In this document: piece by piece, positions 11,567 through 26,600 of the stretch
Position numbering within the stretch: position 1 is the first letter of the stretch
How the letters are laid out: every line of letters begins with the position of its first letter
Source of the DNA: Dirofilaria immitis
Taxonomy: Eukaryota > Nematoda > Chromadorea > Rhabditida > Onchocercidae
Assembly (NCBI GenBank): GCA_024305405.1
Contig: JAKNDB010000079.1
Coordinates: forward strand, 124,001-188,000
Length of the DNA stretch: 64,000 nt
Direction of reading: 5' to 3'
The notes under the pieces: model-generated
Told to the model about the DNA's origin: nothing
Databases searched by the model: none
Seen by the model: only the letters and a program-made list of their open reading frames with translations
Position numbers and translations under genes: made by a program

Positions 11567-11929
11567 TAGACAATTTTGCATTAATTAATGCAAAATTTGA
11601 TATAACGAAAATTTTTCTATCAGCTTTTTGTCATCTTTGTCTCACTGCGTTTCAATTTTTAATTACTGCCATTTTTTTGCCGCATATTATTGTTCTTATT
11701 CATTTTGATTTCAATTTCAATTTCATTCGGAGCTCATTTTACGCAACAATTGAAGCAAATACTTAAATCTTATTAAATTGGTGGACTTGATGAGTTTGAT
11801 ATAAATTGAAAACAGAAATGCGTTCGTATAAATTTATTTCAATATTATTAATCTATTTGGATTAAAAAAATTTTCAAGCATGTAAGTTTTCTTCTTTGTT
11901 TTTGTATTAATTAAAATCATGAGAGACTG

Positions 11930-12430
11930 AAAAATTGCATAACATAGCGTGCGAAATTTTTATCATCTAATATTTTTTAAATTGAGGAAATTAAAATTGT
12001 GCAAAATTTCTTTTACATTTGCAAAATTAATGCGGAAAGCTGCGAATGATAAGAAATCTGTTAACATCCAATGTATAAGTTATATCACACATCTCGGATG
12101 TTTTTTAGATTGAAAATTTTTAAAATACGCATTTTGTTTTTGCGAAGTTAACTGAAACTATGAAAGGATAAATTGTTAAGTGAAATTAGTGCGTGAAATT
12201 TTATCACATTTCAATATTTTTAAATTGAAAACTTCCAAAAATATAAAGTCAACGGAACTATGAAAGGACAAATTGTTAGCTTAGTATATAAAATCTTATC
12301 ACACATCGAGTATTTTTAGATTGAAAACTTTTTATGAATTAATTTGACCAAAACTGTAAACGAATAAATTGTTAATTTAGCGTATAAAATTTTATCATAT
12401 TATCAAATATTTTTTAGATTATAAAGAGTA
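11930..12430. repeat. About 115-120-bp degenerate tandem repeat, 4 copies
   Basis: The elements ggaactatgaaaggacaaatt, gttaa-tta-tg--taaaattttatcaca and atattttttagattgaaaa recur in the same order near 11945, 12065, 12175, 12270 and 12365. Copies are 70-80 percent alike by eye. There is no conserved reading frame. Confidence 0.7.
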
Positions 12431-14159
12431 CTTTCGGAATATGCAAATTTTTCTTTTAAAAAATCAAGCAAATCATGTATAAAAAATGCTAGCATAAAGA
12501 AAATTTTTTTGAAAAAGTAAATTAATAAATATGAAATTGAGATTTTTGAAAAGACATTCATCCTTGTTGCATTTTCATATCTTTTTCTAAGCTGAATTCT
12601 CTGAATTCAAAAACAAAATTTTCAAATAAACCAAATTCAAATTTTTTCAATTGGCAATCATCATTTTCTTGTTCTTTATTTACTGGGCACTTCCTTTTAG
12701 TTACCATTTTCTGGTTTTTTGAAACGATAGTAAAAAAATTTACATTTTACTACAATTTCAATGATATTAGAAACAGTGATAAAAATTAATGATAACTTCC
12801 CGGAAGTAGCGATAATGATCCATTTAATTTCAGTTTTTTTCTAACTATAGCAAGAAATTTACATATTATTACAATTTCAATGACAGTGCTAATAGTCATA
12901 ATAATTAGTGATAATTTCATGGTAGTATTGATGATGATTCTTTACTACCTTTTTTAAACGATAATGAAGTCACATATTACTGCAGCGATGAAAGCAATAA
13001 TAACAGTAACTAATTATATCTTCCAGGTAATAATGATAATAATAGTTTTGATAAAATTGTCATCGTTTCTTTTATTTTTTTGCTTCTTAGTATTTATTAT
13101 TAAATATTATTTTGAAATTTGCTTTACGTATGCTATTGCTAAATTGTCATCATCTTAAATTTGTCGGGCTATGCTAATTTTCATATTTAATTTCATTTGT
13201 TGGAAATGATTAAAGAATAATAAAATATAAACGATCAATATTTACCAAGGAACGAGTATGATCATTATTGGTTTTAACTGGGAAAATAATTCAAAAAAAT
13301 TCCGAAAAGATGCATGCATGTGTATATTAGTGACAAAAATTATATATACATAATTATATAATTGATTTTTCCGTGCAACAATTTCTTTATTGATTAAATA
13401 TATTTAAGCAGTAATTTTTATGAAAGTAATTTTTTGTCAATCAAAAAGCCATTTCCAATTTTTTCTTTTTTTTCTGTTTCATTCATTTTTGAAATATATT
13501 TAACATTTATTTTCAAATTTAACAATGGAAAAAGTGGGAGAGAAAGTTGTAACAAAATAAATTAACCAATCAATTTAATAAAATTTTTATTTTCATTAAT
13601 TGAAAAAACTGTAAGTGATTAATTAATCTCGATTAAATTTTAAGTTGAATGATTACATTCTGGGGAAGAACGTGAAGAACTTCAACGCTTCAGTAATTTG
13701 ATTTTGAAATTTCAGTTGAGAAAAACTGTAATAACTTAAATACAGATTCATTTTTGATTCTGTGCTGAAGAAAAAAATTGAAGGAAAGGATAAATTTACT
13801 GAAAGCAGAAATTTTAGCTTCCTAAGTTAAAATTACTAAAGATTTTCGAATTGTTAAATTGTGATTAGTAAAATGTCTGGATATGGAAAAATTAATTTGC
13901 AGTACGAATATTGCAATTTATTTTTATAGTAAAGTTCGAAAAAAACTCATGGATTTTTAAATTATAACTACTAAAAATTTACGGTTAGGAAGATATTTTA
14001 GAAGATATGAAGGAAAACTAAGATATCAATTTATCAAAATTTGTCAAAAAAATTGAAGACAGGTATTTATTCTATCAATTTGAATCAAAGTACGTATATA
14101 TCATGTGATTGTATATCAGCAATTATTAATTGTCAGTATTAAAATTAAAAGAAAAGCTT

Positions 14160-14405
14160 GCATTTTCACTTTTTGCTAGGTGTATCATTTACTTCTTTTT
14201 TGATTAATTTCTAAAATTAAAAAAGACTTCCCTTCTGACTTTTTTGATTGATTTATAAAATCAGAAAAAATTCCTTTTCATTTCTTTTTGGATAATTTAT
14301 GAAATTAAAAAAGAAAACTTTCATTTTCATTTTTCTTTCCCGTATTTGAAAAAATGAAACTTTGTCTTCCACTTTTTCTTCGATTAATTTACTAAATTAA
14401 AAAAA
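14160..14405. repeat. About 60-bp degenerate repeat, about 4 copies
   Basis: A unit of the form cattttcttttttgattaatt followed by t-taaaattaaaaaa recurs at roughly 60-bp steps. It is A/T-rich and imperfect. Confidence 0.55.
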
Positions 14406-16139
14406 ACGAAAGAAAGGAAAATAATTTATTTCCATTTTATTTCTTTACATTTCTAAATTTAATTCTGCGATATTACATTCATTAGTTTATTTTAAAAAAG
14501 GAATTAAAATGAAGAAATAATAAGATTTAGTAATATCAGCAGAAATAAAAAACAAAATAAATTAGTCGCAATGCTGAAAGATAGCAATTATCGATTAATC
14601 CCATTTTGTGACAATTTATATGTTGCAAAAAAGCTTCATTAAAAAAATTTAGATAACTAAATTACATGGTTTATTATAAATAATAATAGAAATAAGAAAT
14701 GTTCATAATGTTGAAAGATAACAGCTATTGATTGATTGAACAACGATCGCTCTAGTGGAATATTTCTTTTTTTTGCTAGTATTTTACGAATATTTTATTC
14801 GCTTCACATTATTTCAATTAATAATAATTAGAAAATTAGGAAGGGAAATAGCTAAACACTCTTCAATTATTTTAATTTGATATTATAATATTATAGTTCG
14901 AATTAACTCATATGACTAATTCCATAACGCATATTTAAGTGAAATGAATCAAATTAAATGGAAATAAATTCATGAATTACAAATGATGAATTTTATGTCA
15001 TTAAAATTACGTAACAATAAATTATTCAATTTTACGAACGTCTAAAATAAATCAACCGATCAGTGTCAACGACGAGTTTTAATAAATGCATACATAATAA
15101 AAATCGTTTTATCGAACTTATCACTAAATTTGATAAAAAATTGGATTAATAATCATAAATGATTACAATTTAATCAATATTTTCTTTTATTTTACAACAA
15201 AACTTATGACGATTTGCCTTTTTCTTTTCAAAGAATGGCGAAAACTGGTTAAATTTGTTAAAAGTTTTGTTTTTGAAATTATAATTTAATGCAATTTAAA
15301 ATTATAACTTTAAAAAACATAAGATTCTAAGCTTTCAGCTCAAATTTAAATTTATAGAAACAGTCATTTAATTTCGCACTTCAAACCAAACTTATTGCTT
15401 AATTCAATAATGGTTTTTCTTTAATGTAATTTTTGGAAATATTAAGCTAAATTTTGACTAAATTTATTTTAATGGTAAATTTAGTTTTGCTCTTCTTTTT
15501 CTCACTTGTTCCCCTCCTGGGCAGTACCGCATTATATTTCAATTTATTTACGATACCTTTTTTCAGATTTTTTTCAATTGTAACTTTACTTTTTTGAATG
15601 AAGATATTCACTGCCATTTGGAGAAAATTAAAATTTTCTTTTTCCTTCAAATTTGCTTCGCAATTTTCTTCTTTATTCATTAAATTAAATTGTTAAATGT
15701 ATTATGCGAGATAGGAAAGACAAAAGGAGGAGTTTTGAATTTTGAAATCGAACAACTAATTTTTGTCTCTTATTATTATTGTTATTTATTAAAATGAAAA
15801 GAAAATGAAAGATAGAACAGTTTCAGAAAAAAAATGATATTTTCTATTAATAGGTCCAAGAAAAAAATATATAACGCCGAGAAGTTTCATTACTTTTCCA
15901 TCATCACACAATTATCACTGAAGAACAGAAAAACAGCTATCTGTCACAAATGATAGCGTCTTCTTGTAGCAAATGATAGCGTAAGGTGATCGGACATGTA
16001 TAAGACAATACTAATAATTTCGATGATATTTAAGTAGAATATATCGATTTTTCGATATTCTAGTGATAAAAATGATAAGATAAATTCATATTTTATGATT
16101 ATATATATAGCTTATATGGACGATATCACGTAAGTTCTG

Positions 16140-16900
16140 CCATTCTGATAATTAATGATAGATAATATCTGTTAATAACATGTAATCTGCATCAATTGAT
16201 AACAGTGACCCACTGTCACACATATATATCTCTACCAGATAATGAAGCGTAACTCCCATCAGTGGTAACAGATAATATCTGCCAGATAGTGACGTATCTT
16301 TGCGCCAGGTGATAATATATTACCAGGTAGCAGCATATAATTTACACCAGATTATTTTCGGTGGTACAGGTAATTTACATAAATAACTTTAGATGATGAA
16401 ATAAAATCTGTATCATTTAACCTCCATCAGGTGTGACACATGTTTGTGCCAGATGACAATATAATATTGACGATAAATGTCATCAGTACAAAATAACAAC
16501 ATGTAATCGGCACTAGATGATATAAGTTAATCCGTATAAAGCGATAACCGATAACTTTAAATAATAATATAGAACCTGTGCCATTTGACTTATTGTATTT
16601 CACTTACATCATACGACAATATTTTAACTGTATCAGGTGATAACATGTAATCTATATTGCATGATAACAAGAGATAGTGAGGGACAGCAAATCTCTGTCA
16701 GTAATGATATTTAGCCTATATCAAACGATGACATAGAGCTTGCATCACTAATAATAGTTTAACCCCGCCAAATGATAGCACCTATTTGGACTAGAAGAAA
16801 ACATGTTACAATACCAAATTATATTAATTTATATTACGTAATAACATATAATCCATACCACGCGATAATATGTACCTTTACCAGATAGTAGTATATGCAA
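16140..16900. repeat. Degenerate minisatellite with a ccagatgataacatgtaatc core
   Basis: A 20-35-bp motif, roughly ccag-tgataacatgtaat followed by ctg, occurs more than 15 times with irregular spacing (for example near 16176, 16308, 16455, 16641, 16846). Copies are heavily mutated, so it looks like an old array. It starts diffusely from about 15950. Confidence 0.65.
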
Positions 16901-17566
16901 AGTGCAATTTAATATCATAATTATAATGATGTAAAATTTAACCATGAAATTATTTGTGATGTGATTAATTAAATCTTTCAATGCTTGTTTGAGAAAAAAA
17001 GTAATACTTTTTATCCGAGAAATATTTAGAATTTTATGGATACAGAGAAGAAAAAGGATGAAATATTAAAGAAATAGAATTGTCAACACTGAATAACCTA
17101 AGAAAATTTAAAAACAAAATAAAGCTTTATTCATTTTTAAGTCAAAAAAGAGAAAACTTAAATTTAAAAGAAATTTCTTTTCTTGTTTTCATTGTTAGGA
17201 AAAAAATTTTTTAAATAAATGACAAGCTGTTGTCACTATTGTTGCTTTCTTCCCTACTGACTAAATGAATTTCGTTTAGTTTTAAAAATTTTACTGAAAA
17301 AATTTTCGGTAGTTCAAAAAATTCATATAAATCTTTAGCTTACATTCTCAATCTTTCCCTTTCATTTTTATCAAATTAAAAGACTACCACTGAAACAGAA
17401 TTTTATTACATAAAAGAAAAAAAGGAAAAGTTTAAAAAATACCTAAAGAATTCCAATTAAGCAAAATAAAAAAATACTACTAAAATAAAAAAACGAATAT
17501 TATTAAAATAGAAAGGTTATTCGTTTTTGAAATGAATTGATATATTTCAATTTTTTCTTGACTCCT

Positions 17567-17649
17567 TTAGTATCCAGAAAGTTCTTGGAAAGTTTGATCC
17601 AATTCCTCAGAAATATTTTTGTATCGCTCCTTCTCGTGCACAAGTTCAT
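17567..17649 (-). CDS. lev-11: Tropomyosin C-terminal exon 9, version a (muscle type)
   Basis: 83 nt, phase 1 to a TAA at 17567-17569. Reads [20 protein letters not shown] and ends QELSGY, the standard nematode muscle C-terminus. It is the most distal exon. Confidence 0.97.
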
Positions 17650-20600
17650 CTGTAAATAGAGCAACTTTTTTTATTTCGCTTTTTTGTTTTAATGAAATTC
17701 ATAAAATTTGGGAAATCTTGAAGAAAATACTGATTGATAGATAAAGTGAAACATGCGGAAAAGGCAAATTTTTTAAAGGATGCCCTTTATTATCATATCT
17801 GATAATTACTCCATAATTTCAATACCTATACTATCAATACAGATACCATTCATTTCAAGTTAGCCAATGATCGAAATTAAACACTTTGATTTCGAATTAA
17901 TAGTCAAAATTGCTTTCACATCAGTGACAACTTTACCAAATTAGCCGAATTTTATACCAATCGCTCATATATTCTATTCCTAATGATTAAATAAGTAATT
18001 GAAGGAAAAAAATTTTATCTGTATTTTTCAAGCCTAGATATATATTCAAAGTGTGGTTTATTTATTCATAGAACAAGCATCGAATAACTTTTGCAAATCT
18101 TTTATAAAAGTAAGTAAAACTAAACTTTTTCGATCATTTTTGTTACGTTAACCGTAATAAATTTTAATGATTATCAACGAATATTTATCAACGAAAAACA
18201 TCCGCAATTCAGATCAAAATGCTATTAAAGGACAAGAGAGAGAGAGAAAAGGAGAAATAAAAGGAGAGACGGAGAAGAAAAAGAAGGTATTTATTAGTAT
18301 CATTACTAATAATCACTCTGGGAAAAAAATTGACAAAGCATGTTAGTATTATCACTGTTATACCATAATATAAATTAATGAATTTCTCCATTTTCAGGAA
18401 TTTAAAACTGTAGGAATATTGCTATTACAAAAATTTAATTTCAAAAATTAATTATTCATTTAAATTGAAAAAGGGACAGTAAAAGAAGGAAAAAAATTTC
18501 TTACCTAATTTTATAAAAATATTTCCTAATATGAAAGAAAATTATTAAATGATTATTTTTGAGACTAAATTTTAAAAAATTAAATTTCATAAATAATTAT
18601 GGAAATCCAACATTTTCATATGTATATATTGTAAAATATTCTAGTGTTTAATTTCTTGCCAAAATATGCTTGACTATTTTAATGAATCTATTTCCTCATT
18701 TACAACTCTTTCCCGGTAATGCTCAGACTATTATTTAATCAATCAATAATATTTACCCAATTTTCATGCAAAACAATACTATAAAAATATAGCAAAAATG
18801 TAAAATTCATAGTGCATTCGTGATTCAGAATTTTAAGGCGTTCAAAATTAGTAAGATATTCCAGTTTAATAATTTCAGAGAAATTTCGAAAGAAAAGAAA
18901 ACAGGAATATTTTTGGATTTCGAACTTTTTTAAGCAATATTATGTACTAGAAGAATAAAATATATGCATATGAAATAAATAGTAAGTAATTAAGCAAATG
19001 ATAGATATCAAATAAAAGAGCTTATGCTTCATACAAAATGAAATGCGTTAATTTTTCATTAAAATATGATAAATTTTTTAAAATAAAGAAATAAAAGGAA
19101 ATCAGAATTTGTTATTTGATCAAAACAATTATGAAGAGGAAAAGTTTGGAAAAAATAAAGGAAAGGAAGAAGTAAGGCTTCGTACAATAACCGGATAATA
19201 ATAAATTTGTAAAATACAGAAAAAGCATGCACATCATAAAACTGCACAATATTGATGAGCATTTAAAAATTAAAAGAAAAGAAGAAAAATTAAACAGTTT
19301 ATAAGAAAAATACGAAAAGTGAAAACAAAAGGAATTGATCCATTGATAGGGCAGTTATTCCGAATTTAAATACGAATGCAAAAGAAAAAAGTTACTTGCT
19401 ATTGGAATTAATTATAAACTAAGCAATTTGCAAAAACAAACAATAAGAAATGCTTGTCAGATTAAAAATTCTAATTCCTTCACATTCATTTTCTTCTTTA
19501 AAATTTAATTTTTTTTTGATTGTTCAAAAAAGGTTTTGACAAAAAAATTCAATGCGTTATTTCATTTTCCTTCTACCAATGAAAATAAATTCAAAAAAAA
19601 AAGAAAAAACTATCTAACAGCTATCTAAAACTACATATTTTATATCTGGGAAAACTCAATGAAGGTTAAAATATTTCAAATTTAAATATAACGTTTCAAT
19701 TTTGTCAACAATCAATCAATCAAAGATCAGGTTAAAAAAGAAAACGAAAACGGAAAAAATTGTTAGATAGATTCTGATCAAACAGTGTTCAGTTCGCTTA
19801 ACAGACGATCGAGTTCCTCTTGTAGTTGCTTCACTTTATTGTCCGAAAGTTCCTTGGCTTCTGAAAAATGAGCAGCACACTAATTAATTAATCACTCTGA
19901 TTAAAAAAAGCCAGAAAAAATTAATTAAAAATTTCGAGAATACAAACTTCAAAAAATAAATTAGATCCTACTCAAATTCTTCTTGCATGATACGTAGTGA
20001 TAGTGAAAATTGCAGAAGTTATCACCAAAAATTTATACAGCAAAAGATAGGATTTGTGCCAGTTAATGATTGGTAAAAACAAAGGAAAATTATTTGCAAA
20101 CAATCACTACTGATATGATTATATAGCATTTTAAGCAATCAGCATTACTTGCTAGTTTTCTTTTTTAGACGAGTTTATAGCACTTAATTGAAATAACCAT
20201 TCCAATTTTTAAACATATTTTAGATTCAAATGTTACGCAAGCAATCCAAACAAATCATTTCAAACCAACTATCACAGAAATATTGGAAGGAATAGAAATA
20301 TGTGTCAATTGAAGAAAAAAATAATGCAAACATTCATCATAACAATATTTATAAGTTTGTTTAGTGACTGGAAAAAAGTTTATTAACTCAAAAGTATGAT
20401 ACGAGCTTCAAAGAAATAAAATAAATGCAGCAAATGGAATTTTAATGATAAAATTTCGAAACTTTTGAATTGAACTATCGAGTAAACCATAAATATAAAC
20501 AAAGGAAATAGTATATTAAATTCTAAACGACAAATTAACATCGATATATATAGGATAAATTATAAATATAAACAAGAAGGAATAAATTCTTAGTGACTTA

Positions 20601-23600
20601 ATATCGATATATCCATTCAAAAAAGAAAATTAAAGTAGCTGGACCGTTTTAAAGATATGATTTATCAGAAAACTCTTCCAAACACTTTTCCAAAAATTAA
20701 TAACCTGAAGTTATATGTTGATAATTTAAATTTGAGTTAATCTAAAGACGAAAACTTCCGAAATTTTTTGCTGCATTTAGTATTTCTATCACCCGTAAGA
20801 AACACGCAAAACACGCAAGTACATAAACAAACCACACAAATCATAGACGTTCAAAATAAAAAAAAATGACGAACGAAACGATAAATAAAAGTCAAATACG
20901 GTATATAGAAGGATATTTTATGAGGTTTGAATCTCCTGGACGGTTTGTTCGATTTCTTCCGTTAAATTACGCACACGTTCCTTCTCGATTAATAACTCAT
21001 CTGTAGCTCTCAATAATTTACACTTAAATTATATAACAAATATAACATTATATAACACCAGTAACAAAAACATCAACAATAAGCACAAAAATGTAATGAA
21101 TAAAGAAAGTATAGAAATCGGATAGGAAATTTAATTTATTTATTTATTATCATTTCTTTTTGCTTAGGATTAAATAAAAGTTTGTCATTTCTTCCTTGCT
21201 ATATATCTGATATTCAAAATATATTAGTGTTAAAGAATATTCTGTCAATAAATCACATTGTTTCAGTCCTACCTAATTGTTTACTTTTCTCGCTCTCTCG
21301 ATATTTCAATCACTGATATAATTACAGGAAATGCAACTGCTGAATAACTATAATACATCCGAATCATTTTATTTATTTTTCTTTCCTAAGAAAAAAAACG
21401 AAATAAAATAAAAAATAAATCGAACTCAAAAATTGCTAAAATCGAATAAAGAAAATTTTAAAAAGGAACAAACCTTCGGATCTGTTAACTTCACTCTTCA
21501 GTTTTTAAAGAACTATAAAAATTTATAAGAACTTTTAAACAAACCTTCAAGTCTGTCAACTTCCTTCTGCAATTTTGAACCGATCGTTCGGCAAATTCTG
21601 CTCGTGTTTCTGCCTGAAGTAATAGTAAAGTAATACTTTTTCACAATATTTTAGAAAATAATACATTCATCGTCATGCATTTCACTCTTTAATAGAATTA
21701 TAGTATAAACTCAACGTGAAACTTTCACAACAACAATAACAACAATAAAAGCAAGCCTAAATTAAGGATTCAAAAACAGATTTTACCATAAACTTAATAT
21801 TTCTATATTAAATACTTCTTTACGATATTGCTTCCTACCAATCATACCTCCTTTAAACGTGCCGATACTGTACGAATCTGTTCTTCGTACGAATCTTCAC
21901 GTTGTAGAGCTTTTCTTCAGATACTTCCAGAGATTTCAAATTATTACCGACAACACGAAGTTCTTCTTCCAATTCCACAATTTTGCTGCACAAATAATAA
22001 AATATATAAAAAAAGAACTATTAAAAAACGAAAAATTGAATGAAAAGTTTCACCATTTTTGCTGTTAAAATTTTAGATGAATAAAATTATACTGAATGAT
22101 AGATATGTTTTAAAATATAGCTTAATTATTATTAGCCAAGCATTTCATAGCATAAAATTTTTAACATTCAAAACTAATACTCACATTTCACAACATACAA
22201 CAACACAACATCAATTTTCCCGACAACCATATAATACCATCCATCACATTATACTTATTAGTAATGAGATCAGCGGCATCAAATTTTTCTTTCTTACTTT
22301 TTTTCAGTTTGTTTATTATAATCCTGTTTTAATCCTTAGATGTGAAATAAGACAGTAATTTCGATACTTTTGAAGCTATAAAGTACGTTATATATTTCAA
22401 CTAATAGAAATTCAACTTTATTGTTCCTTGTCTTCATTCATGCTTACAAGCAATTACTTAATTTTTGCTAAATAATTGCTTAAATTTTACTATCTATATG
22501 AATCAGCTCATTTATTTAAGCAAGAAAAACTACCGCTTATTTTCATAATAATTTCGTTTATTATTTATGCATAGTTTTATTTATCGAAAAAGATAATATT
22601 TACATTCGAGTTTTAGCTTTTTTGCTTTTACCAGAAAAACATTTCCAGGCTCTATTATAACCTGTTGATTAAAATTTCACACTCGATTTATCTATAGCAA
22701 TTTCATAATCCGATCAAAAATTTAGAATTCAAGATCGCCACTTTTAAGATTTCAGAATTTCAAATTTTAAAAACTTTAAGTTTAAGATCGTGTTTTCCAG
22801 AATTTTCGCTCAGCTACATTTTAACAACATAAATTCAAATATTCGAATATTTTTCAAACCTTCGATCTAAATATTCATCACAATATGCAAACTTTTTGAA
22901 AAAAAAATTCAATCATAAGCTCAATTTCTTTTCACATACTTATCTTGCTGATGTCTAAATAATTGCATTCGTTAAAAAATTACAAAAATATTAAAAATCG
23001 TCATTTCCTTCTAAAAATCTCATAGAAAAGAATTTTAAATAACAGCCATACAATATCAATCGTTATTAATGGTTTCAATGTTTGTCTGATTCATTCGTTA
23101 GGAAAATTAATATCTTCACTTAAAAAACGTAAAGGACTAATTAATATTTTTAATTTTGAAAATTGTAATTATTTACTTGATCGAATGCAAAACTACTTCT
23201 AGTTATCTTTAAAGAAATTATTATGTTTAATACCGCTGATCCCAATTATTTTCACCATTTTTCACCTCTTTGATCCGATTCTGTAAGCTTTGTATATGAT
23301 CGGAGAAAGAATTTTCACGTTGCAGAGCACGTTCCTCATGAACTTCCAATGTTTTCAAATTCATTCCCACAGCAACCAATTCACGTTCCATTTCATGTGC
23401 TTTTCTGTTGTTTCATTTCAATCAACGTGTTTATTTTAAAAATCTTTTATATACTCATAAAATTGCCGTTATATGTGTGAAAAAAATATATATATATTCG
23501 TTGGATATATATATATATATATATTTGAAGCTGAAGCTTAAATTTTTACTCTACAAGTATAATTTGAAGTCGAATAATCATTCTGAATTAACTCATTTAT

Positions 23601-26600
23601 ATTTTTCAAATAAAATCCATTCCACAGACAAGTTAATAATATAAATATAAATACTGCCAAATATAATTATTCCAAAAATGAATTCCATACTAATTTATAA
23701 TTAACTATATTACTGCTAACTAATATCTATGATTACATTCACAATCATAAACAGAAGTAACAGTAATTGAAATGATTATTGATTTTCAGCATATTATATC
23801 GCTAACATATATAAGACCTTACTGTCATTTCAAAAAAACGAAAAGAAAAAACTTTTCACAAAATAACTGTCCAATTCATCTTTGAAAACTATCTACGTAT
23901 GTAAATAATTTCCAAAACATTATTTTAATCAATTTTCGATCGAATTTTCTCGATTTTTAAAAAGCCTACATGATTATTTTAAATAAATTTACCATGCCCT
24001 ACTTAATTTTCATTTAAATAAAACAAAATTATCACACATCACACATACAGACATACAAACAATTTTGGTAAATTGACCCTTTTCAAATAATAAAATGAAT
24101 AACTTTCTGAAATTTTATAAAGAATTTCTATATTTGATAAAATTTGTCAAAAACTAACTTTTCACCGGCTTCAGCACGTTCTTCAGCTCGCTCCAAATCC
24201 GCTTCAACCATAGCTAATTTACGAGCTACCTAGAAAAATTATAGAAATAAAGCTTAATCAAGCATTTAAATTAATATGGATTAATAATGAAACTAAAGTT
24301 GCATAAAATAAATGAAGGATTGGTGAGTGAAAAATAACAAATTATGATAATGAAATCATCACAAAAACATAATACCATTTAAAAAGAATAAAATATGCAA
24401 TTTTACATTACTCTAATATAAATATCCAATAGATTATTGAGTTAATACGAACAATACGATATCACTTATATCAAATAAGACTGTCTATATTAAATCCGGC
24501 ACAAGCTAACGATCAGAACTATTCCGCTTAGTCCATTTGATTGATTCCAGACTATCGGTAAATTAAATTATTTGATATTTCCCATTAAATTATTTTTTTC
24601 AGTTCTTAAAAATTCCCCTCCTCCCTCCGCTCCTAGTTTGCTTTTTTAGCTACCCTGCGAAATCATTAATCTTTTTCATAAAACTATTAGCTTAAATTAC
24701 TAGCCTCTCTCATAAAATAACAATCTGAATCAACCTTTGTTATAAAATTATTAATCTGAACTACTAACTCTTTCATAAACTATTAGTCTTTTTTCTTAAG
24801 TATTAGTCACTTCTACACCATATAGTCATTAAAATTTCTATAGAAGATAACATATTGAAATACTATATTATACGATACAAACAAAATGAATAAAAATTGG
24901 AATTTTCAACAGGTTAAATAAATCTGATAAAAAATTTGCATACATCGAAATTTTTTAAATTAGATTTAATAATAATATCAATGATAAGCACACAAACGTA
25001 AACAAACAAACAAATATAAGAAGGATTAGTAATAAAAACAATATCTGAAGTTAACAGTAAACTGTCAGATAAGAGAAAATAATAATTAATTTTTAAGCAA
25101 ATTCTATGAGAAACTAATACGATTCATACAATCGCAAATATAAATTATCAAGTTAAATTTCGTAGATGATCATTATCCAAATTCCTTTCTCGAATAATGA
25201 AACCAATCAAAAATAAAAATAAGATTAATCTACAGGCTCAGCATAAATGAAAAAAATTAGATTTCTTTCTTCATTTAAAAAATAACATGGATTTCATATA
25301 GAACTACTTAATATTGAATTGTTTATTTTTAAATTGAAATTTAAATTTTAGTTTTAACTAACAAAATCTTATTCAGAAAATTTGTCTATAATATTTGGAA
25401 AATCATAACTGCTATACTTCCATAATGTAATTTCAAAGATAATTACTTGAAAAACTATTCAGCATTATTCCATTTAATCTACTTCATTAATGGACTATAT
25501 GGGTCGTTGGTAAGCATCCTATTAATTAATTAGCAAAATATGCTAATTCCATTCCGAATTTCCAGGAAATATATTTTATTATTAATGCGCCGAGACATTT
25601 GCATATCATCAAATCTGTTATCAAATCATTTGTTCATATTATTAAACTACAATGATAAAACAAAGTGATTTAAAAATGTAAACAGACAAATTAAAAAAAT
25701 AAGTAGTTACAAAATGCATGCATGCAATCAATTTTGATGTTAATTTATTTTTTTTAAATGAAAATAATGATATTATATGGATATTAATTTATGTAAAAAA
25801 ATTTACAGAAATTAATAATAATATTAAATATTTCATTCGTCTCTCGTTCTCTTTCTCTCTCTCTCTCCTTCTTCTATCTCTCTCTCTTCGCCTCATTCTT
25901 TCAGATTTTGTCACTTTGTCACCTCATCGTATTTGCGATCAGCTTCTTCGGCTAATAATTGCGCTTCTTTTAATTGCGATTCCACTGTGTTTGCGCGTTC
26001 TTCATCTTGGAATGAACGATTTTCCATAACCTTGCGAACACTAAATCCCCAATATAATATAAATATAATATAAAATTATTCATGTTTTCTCACTATTCTT
26101 CATTCTCACTTTTTTCTAATTAATAAAATATATTCTCATTTCCTTCTTTTATAGAAAAACTGAACTTTCCTATTTCATTTGAAACTTAAAAGAAAACGAA
26201 ATGCAGAAAGCTTTAAAAGAATAAATAAATTGTCAAAAGCCATCATAAATTCTAATTTCATTTCATGTCAAATTTTTAAACATATAAATTGCTAACTATT
26301 TCTAATTATTAAAATATGAAAATGAAAGAAAAACCAACCGTCAGAAGCCTTCTTTATTTATCAGTACGAATGATAGAGAAAATGGAAGATAGGAAAAAGA
26401 ATAATGGAAAATTTCAAAAAGATAAATAATTAAAAAAAATGACACCCTAAATTCCACTTTTAATTTTAAGAAAAAAGGAATGATAATAAATAGAAACGAA
26501 AACAAAACAATTAAAAGATACACACATAAGCACACATATACACACATACATATATATATATATGTAAAGAAACAAAATAATTCAAATCGAAAATGCGGGA

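Larger units (their letters stand above)
11567..17566. other. Intergenic region between convergent genes
   Basis: The collagen gene ends at its left and tropomyosin exon 9a at its right, both transcribed toward it. I find no exon-like ORF with splice sites, no tRNA and no rRNA. It holds degenerate tandem repeats near 11930-12430, 14160-14405 and 16140-16900, and the 3' UTRs of both neighbours. ORFs of 60-80 codons here (12964-13158 +, 15447-15680 -) have AT-driven composition and no recognisable product. Confidence 0.75.
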
